Origin: Paenibacillus cymbidii
Lineage (GTDB): Bacteria; Bacillota; Bacilli; Paenibacillales; NBRC-103111
Length of the DNA: 64,000 nt
NCBI RefSeq assembly: GCF_004764705.1
Contig: NZ_SHLX01000025.1
Location: 62,001-126,000 of the forward strand
Direction: 5' to 3'
Positions 53,557 to 61,699 of the stretch are shown in pieces. The translations under genes and the position numbers were made by a program. The notes under the pieces were generated by a model. It was not told where the DNA came from. It saw only the letters and a list, made by a program, of their open reading frames with translations, and ran no database searches. Numbering within the stretch: the stretch's first letter is position 1; each line of letters begins with the position of its first letter.

Positions 53557-54390
53557 CTAGTTCTCTTGCGCCAGCCCGGCGCGTACGAGCGCCATCAGCT
53601 CGTCGTGCAGCTGCGGCCGGCAAGCGATAATATACGGCTCCGGGTTCATGCCGACAAACGGACGGCCGGCAAAATCGGTCACAACCGCCCCCGCCTCGCG
53701 CGCCATCAGAACGCCGGCATACAAGTCGTCGCCTTCGGAATTGTACAGCACGATGCCGTCCAGGTCGCCGCGCGCCAACATGCACCACAACAGCGACGGT
53801 GCCCACAGTCGCAGCACCCGCTTGCTGGTTGCGTCGAGATGCGTTTTCAGCCGCATGGCGTTGCCCAGCTTCTGCACGTGGTGGCCCTGGATCCAGCCGA
53901 GAGTCAGCCTGCCCGGCAATCCGGCACCCCCGTGCGCCGACAGCGGCTCGCCGTTGCAACGGGCGCCACCGTCCTTCCTTGCGACATACACGCGATCCAG
54001 CATCGAATCGTAGATGACGCCAAGCACCGGTTCGTTTTGATAAAGCAGCGTCAGCGAAACGCCGAACACCGGCAGCCCGATGGCATAATTGTTCGTCCCG
54101 TCGAGCGGATCGACCAGCCACAGCCAGTCTCCTCCCACACCGCTCCAGCCCGATTCTTCGCTGCGAATTTGATGCCCGGGAAACGCGGCGGCAAGACGCG
54201 GCAACAGCTCTTGTTCGGCGAGAAAGTCGACCTCCGTCACCAGATCGCCGTCATCCCCTTTCGACCGCACCTGCGTTTGCGTGCCGAACCGCTCGCGCGC
54301 CACCGCTCCCGCCGCCCGGGCCGCCAAGACGGCAACCTCCTCCGCGCGCCGGAGCAATGCAGCCTTATCTTCCCGCTCCACATCCGCCAA
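53557..54390 (-). CDS. Inositol monophosphatase family protein
   Basis: 277 aa from TTG 54390, which is preceded by GGGAGGAGGAG; GTG 54420 has no binding site and GTG 54381 is another option. Mg-dependent phosphatase motifs: GDLVTEVDFLAEQEL, the metal site IRSEES, and WLVDPLDGTNNYAIG; the C-terminal WD motif is changed to GDDLYAG. It should hydrolyse inositol or related sugar phosphates. It comes first in an operon with the TIM-barrel gene. A minus-strand TGCTACACT extended -10 box lies at 54427-54435, and the rest of the 367-base gap to the M20 gene shows nothing recognisable. Confidence 0.9.
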   Translation of the reverse strand: MADVEREDKAALLRRAEEVAVLAARAAGAVARERFGTQTQVRSKGDDGDLVTEVDFLAEQELLPRLAAAFPGHQIRSEESGWSGVGGDWLWLVDPLDGTNNYAIGLPVFGVSLTLLYQNEPVLGVIYDSMLDRVYVARKDGGARCNGEPLSAHGGAGLPGRLTLGWIQGHHVQKLGNAMRLKTHLDATSKRVLRLWAPSLLWCMLARGDLDGIVLYNSEGDDLYAGVLMAREAGAVVTDFAGRPFVGMNPEPYIIACRPQLHDELMALVRAGLAQEN

Positions 54391-54757
54391 CAGCCGCTCC
54401 TCCTCCCGTTTTTGCGCCACCCGATTAGTGTAGCATGTGTTGCCTTTTGCCGAAAGTGGGGGTAAGGAGCAAAGTTGTCAGGGTGGCAGGCGATGCTGCT
54501 GAACTACATGCATATAGGCACTTCGCTCCGAAAATAGACCGCCGTGACAGGCATCATCCCCGCCTCCCGGCATCCCACACCATTCGCCGAACCGATGCAA
54601 ACCGCTGCAGACTCGACGGCTCCAGCTGCTCAACTTCTGCCATTCTCACCCGCTCGGCGGTTTCGGCGGCTTTACATTTGCCGCAAATCGCCCTACGATA
54701 AAACCAGCGTTTCATTTGCATTCCCATTTCCAATGCCCACACTGGAGGATGATCGTT

Positions 54758-55951
54758 TTGTTTACGCCAGAAGCGGAAAAAGCGCGGCTTGCGCCGCAGC
54801 TTGTCGCCTTTCGCCGGGAACTGCACCGGCAGCCGGAGCTCAGCCTGTGCGAGGAGCGTACGGCAGCCGCCATCGTGCGGGAAATCGCGCCGCTCGGTTT
54901 GACGATCCGCAGCGGCGTCGGCGGTCACGGCGTTATCGCCGATTTGGCCGGCGCCTTTCCCGGGCCGACCGTGGCGCTGCGCGCCGATATCGACGCGCTG
55001 CCGATCGTCGAGAACACCGGCTTGCCGTTCACGTCGCAGCATGACGGCGTGATGCACGCTTGCGGCCACGACGCGCACACGACGGTGCTGCTCGGCGCCT
55101 TGAAGCTGCTCGCCGCAGCGAAAGACCGCCTGCACGGCAACGTGCGCTTCCTGTTCCAGCCCGCCGAAGAAATATTGGCCGGCGCAGCGCCGATGATCGC
55201 CGCCGGGGCGCTGGACGGCGTCAGCGAAATTTATGGCCTGCACATTTTGCCGTCGCTTCCGGCGGGCCGCATTGCCTCCACGCCCGGTACGTTCATGGCG
55301 GCAATCGACCGCTTAGACATCGTCGTGGAAGGAAGGGGCGGCCACGGCTCGATGCCGGAGCAATGCATCGACCCGATCGTCGCGGCGGCGGCAGTCGTCA
55401 CCGGGCTGCAGACGGCGGTCAGCCGCGAGGTGCACCCGCTCGAACCGGCCGTCGTCAGCCTCGGCACCATTAACGGCGGCACGGCCAACAACATCATTCC
55501 CGATCGCGTTGCGTTAAGCGGTACGGTGCGGACGTTGTCCGAAGAAGTTCGCGCCGCCATGCCGGAGCGAATCGAGCGGCTGACCCGGCTGATCGCGGAA
55601 GCGCATCGCTGCCGGGTGACGGTTGCATACCAGCGGCAAGTGCCCCCGGTCGTCAACAATGCGGCCTGCGAAGCGAAGCTGCGCCGAACGGCCGAACGCA
55701 CAATAGGCGGCGAGCGTATCGTGTCGTGCAAGCCATCGATGGGCGGCGAAGATTTTGCGCTGTATGCCGAGCGTATTCCCGGCTGCTTCTTCTGGCTCGG
55801 TTCGGGCGGACCGGATGCCGGTTCGCATTCGCCCGGGCTGCACAATGCGCAGATGGTCGTCGACGAAAGCTGCCTGATGGTCGGCGTTACGCTGTTCACC
55901 GAGCTCGCGCTCGGCTTGCTGGACGGCAGCGGCGAGTCGCAAGACGCTTGA
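54758..55951 (+). CDS. M20 family amidohydrolase (aminoacylase/hippurate hydrolase type)
   Basis: 397 aa. TTG 54758 is taken because CTGGAGGATG precedes it by a suitable distance; ATG 54749 would overlap the site. Metal-binding motifs: RADIDALPI, MHACGHDAHT, FQPAEEI and late MGGEDFALY; dimerisation domain at about 180-300 (GRGGHGSMPEQCIDP). This is the amidohydrolase branch with N-acyl amino acid substrates (N-acetyl-diaminopimelate, hippurate, or N-acyl-L-amino acids). It is followed by the alanine racemase gene 177 bases on. Confidence 0.92.
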   Translation: MFTPEAEKARLAPQLVAFRRELHRQPELSLCEERTAAAIVREIAPLGLTIRSGVGGHGVIADLAGAFPGPTVALRADIDALPIVENTGLPFTSQHDGVMHACGHDAHTTVLLGALKLLAAAKDRLHGNVRFLFQPAEEILAGAAPMIAAGALDGVSEIYGLHILPSLPAGRIASTPGTFMAAIDRLDIVVEGRGGHGSMPEQCIDPIVAAAAVVTGLQTAVSREVHPLEPAVVSLGTINGGTANNIIPDRVALSGTVRTLSEEVRAAMPERIERLTRLIAEAHRCRVTVAYQRQVPPVVNNAACEAKLRRTAERTIGGERIVSCKPSMGGEDFALYAERIPGCFFWLGSGGPDAGSHSPGLHNAQMVVDESCLMVGVTLFTELALGLLDGSGESQDA

Positions 55952-55992
55952 GCGCACGAACAAAATAGTGCGGAATCAAATTCAGCCGCGAT

Positions 55993-56040
55993 TTGTCGCA
56001 AATCACCAACATGTAAGGTTTGATTGTCGGTTTGCGACAA
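55993..56040. repeat. Inverted repeat with 28-base loop
   Basis: TTGTCGCAAA (55993-56002) and TTTGCGACAA (56031-56040) pair perfectly. No T run follows, so it is more likely a binding site or RNA stem in the alanine racemase upstream region than a terminator. Confidence 0.5.
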
Positions 56041-56128
56041 TGCGGGTTCGTCCCGATGAGAATATAATGGGCCTAACATCTACCCATTGTCCATTAGCGC
56101 TCATGAAGCGTTTTTCGCGGAGGAACAA

Positions 56129-57367
56129 ATGCACATTCCGAGCAGCCGCAATACGTGGGCGGCCATTTCGCTGGCCGCCATCGCCGCCAATACGCGCCGG
56201 TTCCGGTCGCTGTTGGGCGCAGGAACGCGGCTCATGGCCGTCGTCAAAGCCGACGGCTACGGCCATGGGGCCGTCCAGGCCGCGCAGTCGGCGCAGCGGG
56301 CGGGCGCCGACTGCTTCGGCGTCGCCATCGTCGACGAGGCGCTCCGGCTGCGCGAAGCGGGTTTCGCCCAGCCGATTCTGGTGCTCGGCTATACGCCGCC
56401 GCGTGCGGCGGAATTGGCGATTCGGCACGATATCGCGCTGACCGTGTGCTCGGAGGATACGCTGGACGGCATTCTCGAAGCCGCCGAACGTCTGGACCGG
56501 CAGGCGGTTATTCATCTCAAGCTGGAAACCGGCATGGGCAGGCTTGGGGCAACGACCTCCGGTCAGGCGCTGGCGCTCATCCGCAGAGCGAAACAATCGA
56601 AGCGGGTCGCCGTGGAAGGGGTTTTTACGCATCTGGCGAGCGCCGACGCGGAGGATCCGGTTTATTCGATGCGTCAGTTCCGTTTGTTCCAGACGATGGT
56701 GGGCGAACTGGAAGCTGCGGGGGAACACATCCCGCTCCGCCACGTCTGCAACAGCGCCGGCACGATCCGGTTCCCCCATATGCATCTCGGCATGGTGCGG
56801 GTCGGCATCGGCCTTTACGGCTTGTCGCCGTTCGGCTGCGGTGCCCTCGACGCTCCCGCGGACGCCGCGTTCGCCCGGTGCGTCGCGTTCGCCGCCGGGC
56901 TGCAGCCGGCGATGAGCCTGCGCACGCGCATCGCCGCCGTCACCGCTTACGCCGCCGGGCATCCGATCGGCTACAGCGGCACGTTCCGTACGGCGCGGCC
57001 GAGCCGCATCGCCGTCCTTCCTATCGGCTACGCCGACGGGCTGCGCCGCGGCTTGTCCAACCGCGGCGCCGCACTCGTGCGCGGCATGCGGGCCCCGATC
57101 GTCGGCAACGTCTGCATGGACCAGACGATGCTGGACGTCACCGGCGTGCCGGGCGCGCAAAGCGGCGACGAAGTGGTGCTGTTCGGCGCGGACGATACCG
57201 GCGGCGCGCTGCCGTGCGACGAGATGGCGGCGCAACTCGGCACGATCCATTACGAAGTTGTTTGCGCCGTTGGCGCCCGGGTGCCGCGCGTCTACGATCA
57301 TGCCGATCCAGTTGCGACCGGCTCCACGGATGCGCATCTCCACAAGATCGGCGGCATGGGATCGTAG
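56129..57367 (+). CDS. alr: Alanine racemase
   Basis: 412 aa. ATG 56129 with GGAGGAACAA. PLP lysine Lys40 in VVKADGYGHG, the opposite-face base Tyr282 in GYSGTFRT, and blocks CNSAGTIRFP, VRVGIGLYGLSP, VGNVCMDQTMLDV are those of Alr/VanT enzymes. It interconverts L- and D-alanine for peptidoglycan. At 412 aa it is longer than usual (370-390), with extra residues at both ends. A TATAAT at 56063-56068 is a possible -10. A second alanine racemase elsewhere is likely, as spore formers have two. Confidence 0.93.
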   Translation: MHIPSSRNTWAAISLAAIAANTRRFRSLLGAGTRLMAVVKADGYGHGAVQAAQSAQRAGADCFGVAIVDEALRLREAGFAQPILVLGYTPPRAAELAIRHDIALTVCSEDTLDGILEAAERLDRQAVIHLKLETGMGRLGATTSGQALALIRRAKQSKRVAVEGVFTHLASADAEDPVYSMRQFRLFQTMVGELEAAGEHIPLRHVCNSAGTIRFPHMHLGMVRVGIGLYGLSPFGCGALDAPADAAFARCVAFAAGLQPAMSLRTRIAAVTAYAAGHPIGYSGTFRTARPSRIAVLPIGYADGLRRGLSNRGAALVRGMRAPIVGNVCMDQTMLDVTGVPGAQSGDEVVLFGADDTGGALPCDEMAAQLGTIHYEVVCAVGARVPRVYDHADPVATGSTDAHLHKIGGMGS

Positions 57368-57397
57368 CCGCAGTAGTGCAGGATGCATGCCTGCAGC

Positions 57398-57541
57398 AAA
57401 AATAGCCCATGAAAAATGGCCTATTCGCCCATTTTCCCGCAGCCCGACAAAAATAACCAGCGAAAACACTGGCTATTCAGTACCCCTCGCCCCAAAATCG
57501 ACCATTTTAAAGAAATAGCCAGCGAATTCGCTGGCTATTTC
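57398..57541. repeat. Palindromic intergenic repeat cluster (class II), copy 3
   Basis: Three hairpins: 57398-57427 (AATAGCCCAT/ATGGCCTATT), 57449-57478 (AATAACCAG/CTGGCTATT) and 57512-57541 (AATAGCCAGCG/CGCTGGCTATT, perfect). A decayed half lies at 57575-57592. Between convergent alr and GH-like genes. Confidence 0.85.
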
Positions 57542-57593
57542 CTTTCCACCTAACCCATTTTGACATAATAGTCAATAAAATATGGCTTATTTC

Positions 57594-57631
57594 AAAGCCC
57601 GCCCCCATACGGCGGAGCGGGCCGGGCTTTT
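57594..57631. terminator. Terminator hairpin
   Basis: AAAGCCCGCCC pairs with GGGC-GGGCTTT, followed by CTTTTGTT on plus; it lies between the 3' ends of alr and the hydrolase-like gene. Confidence 0.6.
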
Positions 57632-57632
57632 G

Positions 57633-59321
57633 TTAAGCGTCCGAGCGCAATTTTGCCGCGGACGGCGCCGTTCCACCGTCTTCGCGGGCGGCGTATTCGA
57701 CATACCATTCCGGCAGCATGTTGCGCGGCACGAGGATGTGCCGCAAGACGCCGAAGCCGTAATCGAAGCGCCACAGCCGTTCGCTCCTCGCCAGCCGCTC
57801 GCGCATCGCCGGCAGCGCCAGCTCGAAGCCGCCCTCTTGCGCCAAGGCGGCCGCAATCGTGCGGTCGAGCGCCATCAGCTCGGCTTTGGCCTCGATATGC
57901 GCGAACGCCCATGGCTGCGTCGGATGTACGCGAACGAACGGCTTCAGCTCGCGCAGCGTATCGAGCCATGACGCAGCGCGTTCCTCGTCCAACGCCTCCA
58001 TATCCAGCAGCACGTCGGCCAGCCGCTCCGCCGCTTCGCCGGACAAGCCGAACATGAGCCGGACGTAAAACAGCGTCTCGTCGCGCAAGTCCGCATCAAG
58101 ATTCCAGCCGAGACGGCCGGCAATAAAGGTGTTGTAGTGATCGCCGAACGATTCGTTGTAGGTGACGAAGCCGTCGCACCGCTGCGCGCCGAACGAGCGG
58201 ACAACCGAACGGATGCGGCGCGGAGCGATGTGCACACCCGACTTGATATAAACGTCGCGCCGATCGTGCGAGAAACCGACGTGCAGGAAACAACCGAGCG
58301 CCATGCCGCCGATTTGCGACCGGATGTCCGGCAGTTCGAACACGCCATAAGCCGCGCTGGCCAGAAACAAGCCGTACCAGTCGCGCGCCTTTCCTTCCGC
58401 AAACGCGCGCAGCTGCGCGCTTTCCGTATCGGACGTCCACCAGCCGCAAATATCGACCTTCAGCTCCGGATAAGACGGACGAATCGTTTCGTATATATCG
58501 CCAACGAGCGCAAGGAAGACGGGGTAATAAGGCTGGCAGCGAGCACAGGCGCAGCCGCCGTCGTCGTAAGGCGCGCATACGATCCGTGCGACGGGAATGC
58601 CCGCTTGCCGCAGATCGGCGAACAACCGGCGCTGGTTGTCCAGTATGACGCCGCGCGCTTCCGGATTCGACGGGCACAGCACCTGTCCTTGAACGCGCAG
58701 CTTGTGGTCGCGTACGCCGACCCATTCCGGCCGCATCTGGTCGACGAAGCCGACATTGGGCGTTACGATCACGATATTATCCAGGCCGAGCTTCGCGCTA
58801 TAGGCGAGCCATTCCTTTTTGCGCCGCCACAAAAACATCGAGCTGCTATGATATACATGGGGACGATACGGATCGGGCATATCGTTCGGATCGAACCAGT
58901 CGCCGTACCCGCTCGCTCCGGCCAGCGCCATATCTTCGAGATACCGCCTCATTTCGCCGCTCGCGCACACTTCGAACGAATTGCCGAAATGGCCCGGCAT
59001 ATAATGAATGCGCTCCCGCAGCGCCGGCTTCCGTTCGATCCGCATAGCGGCGGGCCGCCCGTCTTTGGCCAGCAGCACATCGAGCAGCGCCCCCACGCCG
59101 GCGATAAAATCGCGCGTACGGCTCGCTTCGATCACAACCGCGCCGGTTTCATCCATCGCCAGCGTATAGCCGTCGGCGTCGCGCAAGCGAAACGCCAGCA
59201 TCAGCGACTCGGGCAGCTCCGCCTTGCCCGGCAGCTCCGCAAGCCGTTCTTCCGCGATGCGCGCCGCTTCGCGTGCTTCCTGACAAACATCGGCGCAATC
59301 AACGGCATATTTTCGCTGCAT
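57633..59321 (-). CDS. Putative glycoside hydrolase (GH20-like N domain and TIM barrel)
   Basis: 562 aa, no signal. ATG 59321 follows AAGGGGAC. Residues about 1-95 (ELPESLMLAFRLRDADGYTLAMDETGAVVIEASRTRDFIAG style) match the small alpha/beta domain that precedes the barrel in GH20/GH67/GH84-type enzymes. The middle has PGHFGNSFEVCASGEMRRYLEDMALAG, a Cys-rich spot CACARCQPYYPVF and a possible barrel; no catalytic Asp-Glu pair could be assigned. Clan-level placement is likely, exact family not. Last gene of the operon with dehydratase, M81 and SDR genes, so it probably acts on a sugar acid or glycoside in the same pathway. Confidence 0.65.
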   Translation of the reverse strand: MQRKYAVDCADVCQEAREAARIAEERLAELPGKAELPESLMLAFRLRDADGYTLAMDETGAVVIEASRTRDFIAGVGALLDVLLAKDGRPAAMRIERKPALRERIHYMPGHFGNSFEVCASGEMRRYLEDMALAGASGYGDWFDPNDMPDPYRPHVYHSSSMFLWRRKKEWLAYSAKLGLDNIVIVTPNVGFVDQMRPEWVGVRDHKLRVQGQVLCPSNPEARGVILDNQRRLFADLRQAGIPVARIVCAPYDDGGCACARCQPYYPVFLALVGDIYETIRPSYPELKVDICGWWTSDTESAQLRAFAEGKARDWYGLFLASAAYGVFELPDIRSQIGGMALGCFLHVGFSHDRRDVYIKSGVHIAPRRIRSVVRSFGAQRCDGFVTYNESFGDHYNTFIAGRLGWNLDADLRDETLFYVRLMFGLSGEAAERLADVLLDMEALDEERAASWLDTLRELKPFVRVHPTQPWAFAHIEAKAELMALDRTIAAALAQEGGFELALPAMRERLARSERLWRFDYGFGVLRHILVPRNMLPEWYVEYAAREDGGTAPSAAKLRSDA

Positions 59322-59353
59322 ATTATTGTCCCCTTCGCCTCATAATGCCTTGG

Positions 59354-60118
59354 TTAATGCATGACCCAGCCGCCGTCGACGTTCAGCGTCTGGCCGGTCA
59401 TGAAGTCGCTCTCCTTCGATGCGAGATGCACGAAAGCCCCAACGATGTCGGCCGGCACCTGGCGGCGCGGAATCGCCTGCTCCTGCGAAAGATAGACGCG
59501 CGTCGCTTCCTGCTCCGCAGGGTCCGGCATGTCGAGCAGTTCCCGCTCGTTCATAACCGCGCCGGGCGAAACGGCGTTTACCGTAACGCCGAATTCGCCG
59601 ACTTCGCGGCTGAGCGCCCGGGTGAAGCCGATCACTGCGCCTTTGGAGGCGACGTAATGAACGAACCCCTTTTGCCCGCGGAAAAAAGTGACCGACGTCA
59701 CGTTGATAATTTTGCCGTACCCTTGCGACTTCATATAAGGAAACACGGCTTTGCTCATCAGAAAGCACGATTTGGCATTCACCGCCTGCACATGGTCCCA
59801 ATCGTCGCCGGTCAGCTCCATCCACGGCTTGCGCGGATAGATGCCGGCGTTGTTGACGAGAATGTCGACGCCGCCCCAGGCTTCATTCACCTGGCGCACT
59901 ATCGCTTCCACCTGCTCCTCGCGGCTGACATCGCCGCAAACCGCCATTGCCGTTCCTCCCGCCGCCTCGATCTGCGCCACCACGTCGGCCACCCGCTCCG
60001 GATCGCCGACAGAATTGACCGCCACTCGCGCCCCTTCCGCCGCATACGCGAGACATACTTCCCGGCCGATTCCCATAGAGCCGCCCGTCACGAGCGCCGT
60101 TCTGCCTTGCAGCCTCAT
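59354..60118 (-). CDS. SDR family oxidoreductase
   Basis: 254 aa. ATG 60118 follows AAAGGGTGGAAACGA. Classical SDR: cofactor motif TGGSMGIG (11-18), NNAG (89-92), catalytic Ser142, Tyr155, Lys159 in HYVASKG, and closing GQTLNVDGGWVMH. NAD(P)-dependent oxidation or reduction of a sugar, sugar acid or 3-oxoacyl-like substrate. Third gene in the operon, 55 bases after the M81 gene. Confidence 0.93.
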   Translation of the reverse strand: MRLQGRTALVTGGSMGIGREVCLAYAAEGARVAVNSVGDPERVADVVAQIEAAGGTAMAVCGDVSREEQVEAIVRQVNEAWGGVDILVNNAGIYPRKPWMELTGDDWDHVQAVNAKSCFLMSKAVFPYMKSQGYGKIINVTSVTFFRGQKGFVHYVASKGAVIGFTRALSREVGEFGVTVNAVSPGAVMNERELLDMPDPAEQEATRVYLSQEQAIPRRQVPADIVGAFVHLASKESDFMTGQTLNVDGGWVMH

Positions 60119-60173
60119 ATTCGTTTCCACCCTTTCAGCCAATTTCCTGAGATTCGCCTAGATTGTACCGCAT

Positions 60174-61682
60174 TTACCGGCCTTCCGGCAGGAAATGGTC
60201 CTCGAACGGATACATGGGTCGCGGCACACGGAGGAACGTCAAGCCGGCCAAATTGGCTGTGCTCGCGCCCGGCGTATCCAGGATGCAGATGCGGGACGTC
60301 AGCTTCTCGTACTCGGCGCGGAACTGGCTGGCCGACTTGACCAGCACAACGTCCGCGTCGGCCGGCTCCAGTCCGACGCTGCGGTACATCGCCGGATCGC
60401 CGGTAAACACCGGATACTCCATCAGCAGCAGCGAAATACTGCCGATCGCCACAACGGCGCAGCGCCCCATGTTCGCGACGACGCCGGCCGCCATGCCGCC
60501 GCCGAAGCGGAACGTACCGCCGCCGACGCGCACGACGCGCGCTTCGATCGCCAGCGGTTCTCCCATGGAGCGGCTGATCGAATGGCCAACTTCGAGCTTC
60601 ACCACACCGCCTTCCCCCGCTTCCACAGCGAGGCGCGCCGCCGTCGCGTCGACCATCGACAACAGGCAGGCGAGCTCGCGCTCTGCTCCGAGCGCGAGCA
60701 GCCGCCGCAGCACGAAGTTGCTGTCTCCGGGCGAACCGGCTCCGGGACTGTCCGCGGAGTCGGAGATGACGAGCGGACCATTCTTCGGTTCCGTCAGCGC
60801 GAGCCGGACCGCTTCCTCCACGCTGTACAGCCGCACGGCAAACTGCTCGCGTTTGCTCCAGGCTAGTGCAGCGAGCCTTTGCGCTTCCGCTTCGGCGCGG
60901 GCAGCGTCAGCGCCGAGCACAACGACGCCGAAGCCCATCTCGGCGACATCGAGCCAGGGCTGCACGGCAAACAGCGACGTCGCCAGCGAATCGCCGGCGC
61001 GTTCGCCCTCGGCTGCCTCTCGCAGCAGCGCCAGCATCGGCCCGCGGTCGGTCGTATGATTTTCGGCGGGGACGATCATCGGCGCCTTCGCGAGCCGGAT
61101 GACCGGCCGGGCGACTTCTCCGCGCGCGATCGCAAACAACAGACTTGCCGCCCGATAGCCCGTTTCGGCATGATCGATGTGGGGAAACGTGCGGTAACCG
61201 ATCAGTCCGTCGATGTTCGCCACCATTTGCCGGGTCACGTTCGCATGCGAATCGAGCGAAATGACGATCGGCACGTCCGGCCCGACTGCCGCTCGCAGCA
61301 TGGCGACGAATTCGCCTGTCGCATCGTCGTTGTCTTCCGCCACCCAGGCGCCGTGAAAGGCGAACAGCAAACCGTCGCAAGGCAACATCTGCGCAAGCCG
61401 CTCCAGCAGCAGCCGCTTCAGCTCGTCGAGCGGCTCCCGGCGCATTCGGCCGGACGACGCCGCCTGCATGAACAAAGTCGGCGCGAGCCGCACTCCCTGC
61501 TCCTGCGCCGCTTGACGAAAGCCGGCCAGCTCATTGTGCGGCATCGGCGCGCCGCCAGGCAGCGTTTCCGCCAGCAGCTCCTCCCCTTCCAGAAACAACA
61601 GCCGGCGAAAATCTTCCAACCCGCTCGTCGCTTCGCTGAACGTATTGCTTTCCTGCAAGATGCCGCCTACCATTATGTTCAT
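60174..61682 (-). CDS. M81 family metallopeptidase-like protein (MlrC type)
   Basis: 502 aa. ATG 61682 follows GGGGGAGACG; the frame extends to 61703, inside the previous gene. MNIMVGGILQESNTF at the start and the zinc site ISLDSHANVT plus FPHIDHAETG define the MlrC/DUF1485 family named after a microcystin-degrading enzyme. In most bacteria the true substrates are unknown and such genes lie in catabolic operons. It starts 17 bases after the IlvD/Edd gene. Confidence 0.92.
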   Translation of the reverse strand: MNIMVGGILQESNTFSEATSGLEDFRRLLFLEGEELLAETLPGGAPMPHNELAGFRQAAQEQGVRLAPTLFMQAASSGRMRREPLDELKRLLLERLAQMLPCDGLLFAFHGAWVAEDNDDATGEFVAMLRAAVGPDVPIVISLDSHANVTRQMVANIDGLIGYRTFPHIDHAETGYRAASLLFAIARGEVARPVIRLAKAPMIVPAENHTTDRGPMLALLREAAEGERAGDSLATSLFAVQPWLDVAEMGFGVVVLGADAARAEAEAQRLAALAWSKREQFAVRLYSVEEAVRLALTEPKNGPLVISDSADSPGAGSPGDSNFVLRRLLALGAERELACLLSMVDATAARLAVEAGEGGVVKLEVGHSISRSMGEPLAIEARVVRVGGGTFRFGGGMAAGVVANMGRCAVVAIGSISLLLMEYPVFTGDPAMYRSVGLEPADADVVLVKSASQFRAEYEKLTSRICILDTPGASTANLAGLTFLRVPRPMYPFEDHFLPEGR

Positions 61683-61699
61683 CGTTTCGTCTCCCCCGC

